A DNA stretch of 64,000 nt from Planococcus antarcticus DSM 14505 (GTDB lineage: Bacteria; Bacillota; Bacilli; Bacillales_A; Planococcaceae), in NCBI RefSeq assembly GCF_001687565.2, contig NZ_CP016534.2, positions 1,988,501 to 2,052,500 of the forward strand, written 5' to 3'. Below, one piece after another: positions 1 through 8,649 of this stretch; position 1 is the stretch's first letter; each line of letters opens with the position of its first letter. The position numbers were made by a program, and so were the translations under genes. Under the pieces are notes generated by a model. It did not search any database, was not told where the DNA came from, and saw nothing but the letters and a program-made list of their open reading frames with translations.

Positions 1-103
1 TCGGCTGTTGACAGAAAATATTTCTACTTTCTCAGATGTGGAAGTTCGCGGTGCAATCGCCGCTGAATCCCCTGTCCTTGATGAAGAAGACGGGTGGGAA
101 TAA
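1..103 (+). CDS. C-terminal end of a probable antitoxin gene (partial)
   Basis: An open frame enters from the left edge and ends with TAA at 101-103, three bases before the TTG start of a RelE-like toxin. The visible 33 residues are acidic and end DEEDGWE. The antitoxin-then-toxin order with almost no gap is typical of type II modules, and the same layout recurs at 47847-48554. The DNA-binding part lies outside the window, so the family cannot be named; the antitoxin role is inferred only from position. Confidence 0.55.
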   Translation, partial: RLLTENISTFSDVEVRGAIAAESPVLDEEDGWE

Positions 104-106
104 CCG

Positions 107-397
107 TTGTATCAGCTTGAATGGACGCAGTATTCAAAGGAAGATTATGAACAACTTGATGGCAGCCAAAAGATTTTTGTCAATAAAGCGCTGGATCGAA
201 TTCAGTTAAGAAGCATGGATGCCGGCCAATCTCTTCATGGGAATTTAGCGAACTGCAACAAATTGAAAAACAAGGAAATGGGCCTGCGAATCATTTTTAG
301 AGAAGCCCAAGGTACGATTGAAGTGATTCAGATTGTGGCAATTGGAAAGCGAGATAAAGAAAAGATTTATAAAATGGCTGAAGAACGATTATGCTAA
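107..397 (+). CDS. RelE/ParE-family toxin
   Basis: A 96-residue basic protein with a TTG start three bases after the upstream stop. The pattern is that of the RelE/ParE fold: an N-terminal strand, a helix with YEQLDGSQK, then GLRIIFRE and a C-terminal strand ending in a GKRDKEKIY-type motif. It is clearly related to the toxin at 48207-48554, sharing the LDGS, LRIIFR/IRVIYR and GDRDEDK-like positions. RelE toxins cleave mRNA on the ribosome and ParE toxins poison gyrase; the sequence does not tell which. Co-transcription with the upstream partial antitoxin gene is likely. A strong terminator follows. Confidence 0.8.
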   Translation: MYQLEWTQYSKEDYEQLDGSQKIFVNKALDRIQLRSMDAGQSLHGNLANCNKLKNKEMGLRIIFREAQGTIEVIQIVAIGKRDKEKIYKMAEERLC

Positions 398-420
398 AAG
401 AAGACAATTTGTATTCACAA

Positions 421-473
421 AAAGAACCCTGTAACTGAACACGTTTAAACGTGCTGAGTTACAGGGTTCTTTG
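421..473 (+). terminator. Rho-independent terminator after the toxin gene
   Basis: A long hairpin with 16 perfectly paired outer bases (aaagaaccctgtaact with its complement) and a further paired inner part around a TTTAAA loop, followed by a T-rich run. It lies 24 bases after the toxin stop. Confidence 0.85.
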
Positions 474-618
474 TATTACTTAAGTTACTTCTACTGTCCA
501 CTAGCGTTACTGCCGATAATCCAGCGATATGTAAACCTTAAAACTGATAATCTTCATTTTATTTGCTGTTTTGGTTAATCTATTCAGATTACATCTATCA
601 TGTTAAACTCACGATCCC

Positions 619-656
619 ACTAAAAAGAAGCTGGCAAAAGCCAGCTTCTTTTTAGT
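619..656 (-). terminator. Terminator of the osmC-like gene
   Basis: A perfect 16-bp stem (actaaaaagaagctgg) with a 6-base loop, A/T-rich at its base on both strands, directly downstream of the minus-strand OsmC gene. It may work in both directions. Positions 474-618 show no gene. Confidence 0.8.
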
Positions 657-661
657 GTTTA

Positions 662-1102
662 TTATGCCTTTTCCCAGGTTGCATCGATTGGTATTCCAGC
701 TGCTTTGAATGTAGTAAATACTGGGCAACGAGCATCTGTCTTTTCTTTTAGTTCCTGGATACGCTCATCAGGTTCATCTGTTTTCACTTTTGCGTGCACA
801 TAAATCTGATTAAAATAAGGTTGAATATCCGCTTGCCCCATAAGACCGTGTGGATCCAAGTCTCCCTTTACGTCAAACTCTATTCCCTGCAAATCAAATT
901 TGATATCTTTTGCTACAAGGTTTGCAATTACATTTTCACATCCGGCCAAAGAAGCCAAAAGAGTTGAAAGCGGATCAGGTCCTTTATCGGTTCCACCCAT
1001 GTTTGGGGGTTCGTCAATTGTAATTTCGTGGTTTCCCATCTTGATTTCTGATTTCATCTTGCTTGAAGTGCCTGTTGCTTGAAAAGTCATCTTATTTGCC
1101 AT
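662..1102 (-). CDS. OsmC-family peroxiredoxin-like protein
   Basis: 146 residues with the OsmC/Ohr layout: an N-terminal strand-rich part, then GTDKGPDPLSTLLASLAGCENV containing the first redox cysteine, and TDARCPVFTTFKAAG containing the second. The two cysteines are the reactive pair of the family, which reduces organic hydroperoxides in the cytoplasm. The length is normal. A GGAGGAAATTC-type ribosome site precedes the ATG. It could be an OsmC paralogue such as the YhfA type rather than Ohr itself. Monocistronic, with its own terminator. Confidence 0.88.
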   Translation of the reverse strand: MANKMTFQATGTSSKMKSEIKMGNHEITIDEPPNMGGTDKGPDPLSTLLASLAGCENVIANLVAKDIKFDLQGIEFDVKGDLDPHGLMGQADIQPYFNQIYVHAKVKTDEPDERIQELKEKTDARCPVFTTFKAAGIPIDATWEKA

Positions 1103-1219
1103 ATTGAATTTCCTCCTCTATTTGAATCCTCCTTTACTTTAACAGCATCACTCTAATGAATATGTTAGGTGGCTTACAAGCCTAATTTATCTTGCAAAAG
1201 AGTTTTATTAATTTCGCAT

Positions 1220-2069
1220 CTAAACAAGCATGTTCTTACCTTGATAAGGGCTGGTGACCCAAAAGATGATTGGCTTATTGGTCGGATGCTTGCTTATTTC
1301 ACTAAGCACATTCAACAAATAGATTGTATGAAGGGGATCCAGCCATACGCCAGTAGAATTATAAAACGACTTCGCTTGCTGAATCATTACATCAGTTTTT
1401 TTCTCTTTTGCCACAAATGCACGGTCTTGCGCTTCTTATATTTTCGTTTAAGCATAATTTGAGAAACCAGTGGCCCCGTCATAACACCATGAAAATTTGG
1501 ATTCCACTCCGAAAATTGCTGATGCCAAAGGAAGCCGTCCAGCATCTGCCCTGAAGCAATGGGAAAAAGATGCTGGACAGTGCCATTGATATGAAGTTGT
1601 TCCAATTGCCTCTCACATTCCCGCAGAGCTTCAGCGGAAGGAAACTCGTCGTTCGTTTGTCCGCCAACGCCTAGTGCACATAAATCTTTGGAGGACAGTA
1701 AATGTTTATGCCACAACCATAAAAACCATAGCTTCCAGAACGGCTGGCGAATGACTGTAATGTTAGGGTAAGTCAAATATCTCTTCCGGTTCTCTTTGGC
1801 ATAGGCAGTCAGCGGAATATTCCTTTCGAAAAATACCGCTTGCTGGTGGTCTTCCAAATACTTGGCAGCAACCAAAAAAGTATGGGAACCGGGATCAGAC
1901 AAGGCAATCACTTTTTGGGCTTGGCTCCTGAATTGAAAATCGGATGGAAACGCCTTACTTTATTGCCGCCGACGGGAGGCAAAAGGTCTTCCCGTTTAAG
2001 ATAGAATTCAATGCCATTCCATTTGTGCTTTTGAATGGGCGATTCCTGATCAAAAATTGCGTTAGCCAT
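1220..2069 (-). pseudogene. PLP-dependent fold-II enzyme (D-cysteine desulfhydrase/ACC-deaminase-like), frameshifted
   Basis: Reading from the ATG at 2069, the product starts with QKHKWNGIEFYLKREDLLP and VGGNKVRR; the lysine after GGN is the expected pyridoxal-phosphate Schiff-base residue. The frame stops at about 1910 in the KPKK region. It continues in another frame as VIALSDPGSHTFLVAAKYLE and shifts again near 1435, where EAQDRAFVAKEKKTDV resumes, ending at 1220 after GVWLDPLHTIY. Spliced together, the parts give a normal fold-II enzyme of about 280 residues. The start overlaps the stop of the upstream FAD gene, so it was the last gene of a three-gene operon. Two indels make it a pseudogene unless they are sequencing errors. 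Confidence 0.7.
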
Positions 2070-3188
2070 TGGTAAACACCTTCCCTAACCTTAACGTGGA
2101 GTGGCGCATCCCCATCAAAAATCGCTGAGCAGGACCATAAACCGGTTCTACCATCCCACCGATTGTATACAAGCCCTTGACCTTTGTTTCAAAATTGAAA
2201 TTGACTTCCAATGGATCATCCTTATCTTGAATATTCTCCATAAGGGAATCACTGATAAATGAAAGATGACGAATATCCAAATGAAAACCAGTGGCACAGA
2301 TGATATGATCAAATGCTTGATCCATTATCGGAGAATAGAGCCGGTCGCCCTGAACTTTCCAATGCATTTTATCGGCATCCAACCAATAATAACCGTAGCA
2401 TCTTGGGAATGAAAAATCTCCTCCATGTCAGGAGTGATGGTTGTTTCGACAAACTTCCGCCCCAATATCCTTTTCAATGCGGAAGGCATAAAATAGAAGG
2501 CCGGAGATAATTGCAGCAGCAGTTTGAAAATCGGTTTCGGCAAATTGATCGGCTCTGAATAAAACACGGGCGTCTTTCTAAGTACCCATGTCACAGCATT
2601 TTGTTTCTTAACATGGTGGACACATTCAGCAGCCGATTGTCCGCCTCCGATTACCATCACTTATTTCCCTTTAACCGCTTCATAATCCACTACATTCCAA
2701 CTGTGGTGCACTTGCTTCGTTTCCAGTTTTCGCAGGGATTCCGGCAGCTTTTTATGGACCCCGATGCCTGTAGCCAGGACCACTTTTTTTGCGTAGATTT
2801 GGATCCCGTCCTCCATTCGGCCAATAAATCCATTCTCGCTTTTCTCTAAGGATAGTAACTGCTTTTTGTAAAACGAAAATGGCATCTTGTGCAACACATC
2901 CAGCAAATAGGCGCGAAATAAAGCATTCGGGAGCCTGCTTTTTTTAATTTCTACCGCATCGGCCGGAAAATTTTTTTCAATGAACGTGCTTAAGTTGAAC
3001 TTTTTGTCTTTAGAAAAAATTTCGCTCGCGTTGTGATCCGACCGAATTGCTGTATCGTTTAAAGTGTGCGATAGCCATAAATCAAATGGTTTACCAACAA
3101 TCACAAAATCTATATTCTTTCTCCACAGTTCATGAGCCAAACTAACGCCGTAAGGACCGGCGCCGACAATTAGGATCGTTGTTTTCAT
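2062..3188 (-). pseudogene. FAD/NAD(P)-binding oxidoreductase (flavin monooxygenase-like), broken
   Basis: Starts at ATG 3188 behind a GGAGGAGAC ribosome site with MKTTILIVGAGPYG, an N-terminal FAD-binding GxGxxG motif. A second dinucleotide-binding motif VIGGGQSAAE lies directly after an in-frame TAA at 2661-2663. A frameshift between about 2325 and 2382 moves the rest (ICATGFHLD, IGGMVEPVYG) into another frame. The order of the two nucleotide-binding motifs and the ATGFHLD motif fit class B flavin monooxygenases of the lysine/ornithine hydroxylase type. One nonsense codon and one frameshift make it inactive as read. It overlaps the genes on both sides. Confidence 0.75.
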
Positions 3189-4209
3189 GTCTCCTCCTCG
3201 TAGTAAACTGAAATGTACCAAGATTGTGCCCGTGAATCCCATAACCAAGAAACGTCAGAAAGCCGATTGACAGACCTATTCCAAGCATCAGTGGATTGGC
3301 TACCAGAAAATTGTAAAAAGAAAATAGATTCATTGGCTCTGTCGTTAATTCAACCCTGTAAAAATTATTATCCAACAGCGGACCGGCAATGATTAACAGA
3401 AAGCCAGCGACCACTGACAGCAAGGCAAACTTCAATGAAAGCCATTGCCGCTTTAAATTCTGAAACAAGTCAGAGCGAAAATACTCGAAGACCATCCGGG
3501 ATAATCCGTGGTATACCAGGAAAATAATGCTGATTGTCCCGAATGGCAACGGGAAAAGCAGAACAATAAGCAAGAACATAACCAGATTTAAGAACGCTTT
3601 ATATAATTGAGCCGGATGAACAGGAACGCCTTTTAACGCTGGATTGATCCGCAATATTTTTGATTGTGGATTTGTGTATGCGGTTCCCCATGGGGATGCA
3701 CTTGGTTTCCCATAACAGCACCCGTAGTTAAAACAGCCAATCCTCCCGACTACTTGACCTAGCAACGCCCCTAAGGCCAATCCGTCCCAAACCAAACTTA
3801 GAGGAATACCGGTAACGGAAGAAAATATAATGGACCAGACGATTGCCTCCACCACGCCCCCTTGCATATAAAAGCCGGTCTGTAATAGGGATCTAAAAGG
3901 GGCCTTGAAAAATTCTTTCCCAAGAGATATTAAATGCATAATCCTGGCTCCTGCCCAAACAAACAAAACACTCAAGGGCAGCATCCAATGTATAATACTG
4001 CCAGGCTCAATCCCTCTTGAATAAAGATAATATGAAAATATCCAAATGATGATCATTGCATTGAGTGCGCTGAAAATGCCGAAATTAACAATATGAAAGA
4101 ATCGGTTATTGTATAGAACAGGGGAATTTTGAAATTTCTTAAAAGCGTTAGAAACTGCGTTCTTTTTATTAAAGCTGGTATTTCTTCTCTTTATTATCAA
4201 AATTCTCAC
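3142..4209 (-). CDS. Lgt-like prolipoprotein diacylglyceryl transferase-family membrane protein
   Basis: 355 residues with about seven hydrophobic segments. GALLGQVVGRIGCFNYGCCYGKP matches the conserved Lgt signature region (GRIGNFxNxExxG in true Lgt), but the essential Asn/Glu positions are replaced by Cys/Tyr. PVHPAQLYKAFLNL resembles the HPxQLYE motif. It is therefore a divergent Lgt-domain protein, probably not the housekeeping enzyme. The C-terminus overlaps the FAD oxidoreductase gene by 47 bases; that gene and the PLP-enzyme gene complete the operon, suggesting a membrane-linked modification or transfer activity of unknown substrate. An alternative start near residue 36 is possible. 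Confidence 0.7.
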   Translation of the reverse strand: MRILIIKRRNTSFNKKNAVSNAFKKFQNSPVLYNNRFFHIVNFGIFSALNAMIIIWIFSYYLYSRGIEPGSIIHWMLPLSVLFVWAGARIMHLISLGKEFFKAPFRSLLQTGFYMQGGVVEAIVWSIIFSSVTGIPLSLVWDGLALGALLGQVVGRIGCFNYGCCYGKPSASPWGTAYTNPQSKILRINPALKGVPVHPAQLYKAFLNLVMFLLIVLLFPLPFGTISIIFLVYHGLSRMVFEYFRSDLFQNLKRQWLSLKFALLSVVAGFLLIIAGPLLDNNFYRVELTTEPMNLFSFYNFLVANPLMLGIGLSIGFLTFLGYGIHGHNLGTFQFTTRRRHENNDPNCRRRSLRR

Positions 4210-4333
4210 CTGCTTGAATAGAACCTAAAGAGATTCTTTAGGCTCTTTTTAAAATTTTGGTCCAATGTTTTCATTTCAGGTAGATAATTGAGCTTTTAAA
4301 ACACTTAGCTCATTAATCAAAGACAAGAGAAAA

Positions 4334-4837
4334 TCATTTGAAGTTTTTCTTGATATATTGAACAATCTTCCGGAATTCTTTCGCTGTGGGCCTGCCGAAA
4401 GGACTGGTCTGCTTTTGTTGATAAAGAATCTCCCCTTTATCATCCAGTAAAAAGTAAGCTGCTTCTCCGTGATTCCCATGATCTTCATAGGAAGCATCTT
4501 CTCCGTGATAAAAAACACCATACTCATCCAGCAAATCTTTCGAAGCGTCTGCTAAAATCGGAAAACTTAACTCGTGCTTTTGTTTCATCTCCAGGGAATC
4601 CTCCTGTGTATCTGTTGAGAGAGCCGTGAAATAGACGCCTTTCCCTTCAAAATGCGAAATGCTTTCTTCGATTTCCTGCAAATCCTGATTGCAGACCGAA
4701 CACCATGACCCTCTAAAGAAGACAAGAAATCTCCAGCCCGCTCGATCGGTCATATCCTGTTCCAGAGAGTACGTACCCCCTTCGGCCAAAGGCAGTTTAA
4801 ATAATGGTGCTTTGTTACCCAGCTGTAATGTGTTCAT
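4334..4837 (-). CDS. Peroxiredoxin-like redoxin-domain protein
   Basis: 167 residues of thioredoxin fold. GWRFLVFFRGSWCSVCNQDLQEIEE carries a CxxC site in the position of the AhpC/TSA peroxidatic region, and FTALSTDTQEDSLEMKQKHELSFPILAD is the usual following strand-helix. The N-terminal LGNKAPLFKLPLAEGG is typical of redoxins. It probably reduces peroxides or disulfides in the cytoplasm. The ribosome site GGAGGAAAT sits just before the ATG. A weak hairpin lies downstream at 4218-4253. Confidence 0.82.
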   Translation of the reverse strand: MNTLQLGNKAPLFKLPLAEGGTYSLEQDMTDRAGWRFLVFFRGSWCSVCNQDLQEIEESISHFEGKGVYFTALSTDTQEDSLEMKQKHELSFPILADASKDLLDEYGVFYHGEDASYEDHGNHGEAAYFLLDDKGEILYQQKQTSPFGRPTAKEFRKIVQYIKKNFK

Positions 4838-4924
4838 TTAATTTCCTCCTTCGTTTTGTATTTCGTCTATCAATAAACGTTGAAATCAATTACTAAATCA
4901 TGATGCGATGGACAAATGTGCCCG

Positions 4925-5590
4925 TCATTTCCATTTCAGAAGCCCATTCAGATCTGAAAAAATATAGTCTGGCTCCAGTTCAAGCTCTTCTACCGGCAAA
5001 TTTTTCCGATTGATCCAAGCTGTCTGAAATCCAAAATTTTTCGCTCCGGAGATATCCCAGCCGTTTGACGACATAAACAGGACTTCCTGATTCTCCAATT
5101 TCAGTTTTTCTACAACGTACTGATAAGACGCTGGGACCGGCTTAAACTCTTTGATTTCATCAATGCTGAGCACTTCTGAAAATAAGTCTTTCAAGCCGGC
5201 ATTTTCAATTAAAGGGTCCAGCATATCGTGAGACCCGTTCGAAAATACCACCAGTTTTTGATCTTTCAGTTCGGTAAGAACCTTCTCGACTTCATCATAA
5301 AGCGGCAAATGGAGATACGCTTTCAACAATTGATGTTCGATTTGTTCGTTTGATTTCAGATCATTTTCTTTAAGCGCGTATTTCAAGGCCTGATGCGTAA
5401 TCGAATACAGCGTGGCATAGTTCCCCATCAACTGGCGCAGCATGAAATATTCAACTTGTTTGGTTCTCCACGTCTGGCTGATGGTCTCGCCGTATCCTGG
5501 ATAGAGCTCTTCGCACTCATTTTTAATTGCCGTCACATCAAATAGTGTTCCATACACATCAAAAAGAAAAGTTTTAATCGGCTTATCCAT
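4925..5590 (-). CDS. Type II haloacid dehalogenase (HAD superfamily)
   Basis: 221 residues, the usual length. All HAD motifs are present: FLFDVYGTLFD with the nucleophilic Asp near residue 11, VFSNGSHDML (motif II), a Lys in EFKPVPASYQ (motif III) and MSSNGWDISGAK (motif IV, with the SSNGWD of L-2-haloacid dehalogenases). The family hydrolyses L-2-haloalkanoic acids to hydroxy acids through an aspartyl ester, though many relatives act as phosphatases. Start ATG 5590 has a GGAG site nearby. Monocistronic by spacing. Confidence 0.85.
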   Translation of the reverse strand: MDKPIKTFLFDVYGTLFDVTAIKNECEELYPGYGETISQTWRTKQVEYFMLRQLMGNYATLYSITHQALKYALKENDLKSNEQIEHQLLKAYLHLPLYDEVEKVLTELKDQKLVVFSNGSHDMLDPLIENAGLKDLFSEVLSIDEIKEFKPVPASYQYVVEKLKLENQEVLFMSSNGWDISGAKNFGFQTAWINRKNLPVEELELEPDYIFSDLNGLLKWK

Positions 5591-5663
5591 CTATACAACT
5601 CCTTTTTCAATTTTATGTATATATGTCTGCCAAGATTTCTATCTAATCCAGCAGACATTTTAT

Positions 5664-6287
5664 TCAGTTCAGTGTATTTCCTTCTGCGGGAATTGGCGTG
5701 TTCTTCAGCATGCCTGCCAGGTGATAGGTGTTGTAAGCGAGTCTTCTAATGGCAGCTTTCGAAAATTCATTGTCTCTTCCTGCATCCATATACGATGCCC
5801 CTGGACCGGCTTCCCCAACCCAATACGCATCGACGTTCGGTGGAATCACAAATCCGATGTGAGACAATCCATATAACAGAGAAGCTGCCGCGTGTTTTGC
5901 GCCGTCTTCATTGCCTGTAATAACCGCCGCACCGACTTTGTTATAAAAAACGGCTTGCCCTTTCTCATTGGTTTTGCTGCTGCTGCCGTATAGCCTTTCA
6001 ATAGCTTGAGTCGCTAATGAGCTTTTTTCTCCCAGCCATAGAGGCGTTCCGATAATAAGAATGTCTGCAGCTTGGACTTTTTCGTAGATTTTTGGCCATT
6101 CATCTTCTCCGCCCATATCTTCTTGCACGCCAAGCGCAATTTTATAATCTGCCAGCCGGACAATTTCAGATTCGACGCCCAATTGATTGTAATGGACCTG
6201 CACATCGTTCATGAACCCTTCCGTATGGGACGGTTCATCCGTACTTTTTAATGACGTATTTAAGAATAAAGCTTTTAATGGTTGCAT
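5664..6287 (-). CDS. Flavodoxin-family NAD(P)H-dependent oxidoreductase
   Basis: 207 residues with a flavodoxin-like fold: KALFLNTSLKSTDEPSHTEGF is the N-terminal phosphate-binding loop, ADILIIGTPLWLGEKSS contains the GTPxW flavin-contact motif, and VGAAVITGNEDGAKHAA is the next strand and loop. It probably binds FMN and reduces quinones or nitro compounds. It follows the isochorismatase-like gene by four bases, so the two are one transcript and may serve one detoxification step. The physiological substrate cannot be read from the sequence. Confidence 0.83.
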   Translation of the reverse strand: MQPLKALFLNTSLKSTDEPSHTEGFMNDVQVHYNQLGVESEIVRLADYKIALGVQEDMGGEDEWPKIYEKVQAADILIIGTPLWLGEKSSLATQAIERLYGSSSKTNEKGQAVFYNKVGAAVITGNEDGAKHAAASLLYGLSHIGFVIPPNVDAYWVGEAGPGASYMDAGRDNEFSKAAIRRLAYNTYHLAGMLKNTPIPAEGNTLN

Positions 6288-6291
6288 CTAA

Positions 6292-6987
6292 TTATTCCCC
6301 TTCCATTCGTTTAATGGTTTCTTCTGTGTTCCAAAGTGCATTGGCAATCATCCGGAAATTCACTTTTGCCGCTTGGTCTCCGTTGAGCCCAGGCAGAATT
6401 GCCGCTGCAGTTGCATCTGATACGACCGCTACCTCAAATCCCTGTTCCAATAGGTCGCGCAGGTGAGATTCGATGCAAAGATTTGCGGACATGCCGGCAA
6501 GAATCAGGCGGCTTATCCCGTGTTTTCGCAATTGCAGGACCAAATCCGTATTTTGAGGACCATAAACTTTATGCGGACTTGCCACAATGGTTCCCGGTTT
6601 TTCAATGAACGGCTTCAGGCTCTCCAGAAAATCAGCTCCAGATCCTTCGAATCCCTCCAGCGATAAGGGATCTTTCCGCTTGAACATTCCGCCTTTATGC
6701 ATCATATTTTCCAGGGGTCCGCCAAATTTCCACGAATCATCCGTCGGGTAGTAATAATGCGGGGAAATGAACAGCTTCATGTTTCTTTGTTCACCGGCCT
6801 TCAGCAATCGCTCCAGGTTCTGGATCGTTTGGTTGTTTTCAACACTTTCCTTCACCAAGTCCCAAGCAACTCCGTCTTCGCGCAAAAAATCATTTTGGGG
6901 ATCCACTATCACTAATGCAGTGTTTTCGGAATTGATCTCCATTGTTCCTACAGGCAGAATTGAATCTTGCTGTTCTTCTAGCGTCAT
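6292..6987 (-). CDS. Isochorismatase-family cysteine hydrolase
   Basis: 231 residues with the catalytic triad of the family: Asp in ALVIVDPQNDFL, Lys in VASPHKVYGP and Cys in GMSANLCIESHLRDL. The preceding MSAN resembles the cis-peptide loop, and VVSDATAAA is the usual C-terminal motif. Members hydrolyse isochorismate, nicotinamide, biuret or N-carbamoyl compounds; the lack of a second domain argues against siderophore synthesis. It is the first gene of a two-gene operon with the flavodoxin-type reductase. Confidence 0.85.
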   Translation of the reverse strand: MTLEEQQDSILPVGTMEINSENTALVIVDPQNDFLREDGVAWDLVKESVENNQTIQNLERLLKAGEQRNMKLFISPHYYYPTDDSWKFGGPLENMMHKGGMFKRKDPLSLEGFEGSGADFLESLKPFIEKPGTIVASPHKVYGPQNTDLVLQLRKHGISRLILAGMSANLCIESHLRDLLEQGFEVAVVSDATAAAILPGLNGDQAAKVNFRMIANALWNTEETIKRMEGE

Positions 6988-7094
6988 CTAATCATTCCTT
7001 TCACATTTTATTGGCCAAACTACTTCCTTACCTAATAATTCTTACTTTCATCTATACCCCTTTTTACTAACCATATTGGGCAGCAGTGATTTTA

Positions 7095-8366
7095 TTAATA
7101 ATCGTCTGCCAATCTGAAGCCACTGAACTGCCAGCGTTTATCCGGAGGAAAGAAATTCCGGTAGGTTTCCCGGATATGGGTCGCAGGAGTTGCACATGAG
7201 CCCCCTCGCAGAATCATTTGGTTACTCATGAATTTTGCGTTGTACTCACCTAAAGCACCTTCTAATGGTTTGCTTCCGGGATAGGATGAGTAGGCACTGG
7301 ATGTCCATTCCCAGACATCACCGAATATTTTCGCAAGTGGCGCTTCGGGTGACTCTTCACTCAATGGGACCGGATGGTAACCTCCTTGTTCCATGAAGTT
7401 GCCTCGTATAGGCATTCCTTGAGATGCGTGTTCCCATTCAGCCTCGGTGGGCAGTCTTTTGCCTTTCCATCTGCTGAACGCGTCGGCTTCATAAAAACTG
7501 ACATGGCTCACGGGTTCAGACGGATCCAAGTTCTTTACTCCGCTCAAGGTAAAGATTCCCCACTCATCTTCCTCGTTTTTCAGCCAATAAAGCGGCGCTT
7601 TCCAGTTGTTTTCTTTCACAACATTCCAACCATCAGAAAGCCAGTATTCCGGTTTTTCGTAACCGCCAGCCTTGATAAATTCGAGATACTCTCCGTTGTT
7701 CACAGGTTCAATTGCCAATTGAAAGGGTTCCAGCCAAACCTTATGACGCGGCCGTTCGTTATCAAATGAAAACCCTTCGCCATTGTGTCCGATTTCGATC
7801 AACCCGCCTTCGAACTCAACAAAAGCAGGTTCACTCCGCTTACTTCCCGGAAATTCCTCCGTTTTCAAATAAATCGGAAATAGCGGATTCACAAAAAAGT
7901 TGTACTTCACATCCATCAATATCAATTCCTGATGCTGCTGTTCGTGTTGAAGCCCCATATCAATCAGTTTAACCAGCTCTTTTTTCGTCTCTGAAGACTG
8001 GGATTCTGAAAATAATTCATGAATCTGTCTATCTACGTAATTTCGGTAGGCAATGACCTCATCCACCGTCGGCCTAGACAACACGCCTCGCTGATGACGG
8101 GGCTGATAAGGTCCGATCGAGTTGTAATACGAATTAAATAAAAAATCGAATGTGGGATTGAACTCCTGATACCCCGATTTGAATTCCTTTAAAATCATTC
8201 GTTCAAAAAACCAGGTGGTATGGGCAATATGCCATTTAGCAGGGCTGACGTCGGGATGCGACTGAATGATGAAATCTTCTTTTTCCAAAGGTTGTACCAG
8301 TCTCATGGAAACTTCCCTTATTTCAGCAAATCGTTCTGTTAAAGTCTTTTCATCCAATGCTTCCAT
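7095..8366 (-). CDS. egtB: EgtB-like ergothioneine sulfoxide synthase
   Basis: 423 residues from ATG 8366, chosen because GGAAGGGAG lies just upstream; a longer frame to 8408 exists. The N-terminal DinB-like domain has SPAKWHIAHTTWFFE and the iron-binding HEQQHQE (HxxxHxE) near residue 140. The C-terminal half is an FGE/SUMF formylglycine-enzyme-like fold with RLPTEAEWEHAS, GDVWEWTSSAY and ILRGGSCATP ending SGFRLADD. EgtB couples a sulfur donor to trimethylhistidine using iron and O2. No egtD methyltransferase is seen in the window, so the pathway would need genes elsewhere or the enzyme has another role. Assignment to the EgtB family is firm; the substrate is inferred. Confidence 0.85.
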   Translation of the reverse strand: MEALDEKTLTERFAEIREVSMRLVQPLEKEDFIIQSHPDVSPAKWHIAHTTWFFERMILKEFKSGYQEFNPTFDFLFNSYYNSIGPYQPRHQRGVLSRPTVDEVIAYRNYVDRQIHELFSESQSSETKKELVKLIDMGLQHEQQHQELILMDVKYNFFVNPLFPIYLKTEEFPGSKRSEPAFVEFEGGLIEIGHNGEGFSFDNERPRHKVWLEPFQLAIEPVNNGEYLEFIKAGGYEKPEYWLSDGWNVVKENNWKAPLYWLKNEEDEWGIFTLSGVKNLDPSEPVSHVSFYEADAFSRWKGKRLPTEAEWEHASQGMPIRGNFMEQGGYHPVPLSEESPEAPLAKIFGDVWEWTSSAYSSYPGSKPLEGALGEYNAKFMSNQMILRGGSCATPATHIRETYRNFFPPDKRWQFSGFRLADDY

Positions 8367-8580
8367 CAAAAAACTCCCTTCCGCTTTTAATGTTAAAATT
8401 GACTGCATTCATAACTAATTTACATAGCCTTTCTGTGAGGATGCTGATGCCTTGTGTAAAAGACAGGTTAGACACACAAGCTTCACTCTTAACTGACTTT
8501 TAATTGTAGCGATCAATTAGAAAAATGAATGTTAGCCAGATTACAAAATGGAAAGATTATTCAGTAAATTTGTTTTAGCA

Positions 8581-8617
8581 AAAAAAGGAGTGGCTGCTGT
8601 TCGAGCCCCTCCTTTTT
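8581..8617 (-). terminator. Terminator of the OYE-like gene
   Basis: On the minus strand a stem AAAAGGAGGGGCT pairs (one mismatch) with AGCCACTCCTTTT and is followed by a run of T. It lies directly downstream of the flavin oxidoreductase gene. Positions 8410-8580 contain no recognisable gene. Confidence 0.75.
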
Positions 8618-8649
8618 CGCTTTCCTATAGTTTTAGCGGTAATCGATTC

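Noticed and set aside
1169..1462. 97-codon plus-strand frame
   Set aside because: It is the complement of the PLP-enzyme pseudogene, which has clear family motifs on the minus strand.
3142..4209. Housekeeping prolipoprotein diacylglyceryl transferase (lgt)
   Set aside because: The central signature lacks the usual Asn/Glu residues and the gene sits with FAD and PLP enzyme genes, not with hprK or other lgt neighbours.
4218..4253. Hairpin with T run between the redoxin and Lgt-like genes
   Set aside because: The T run is on the plus strand, opposite to both genes; too weak to call as a terminator.
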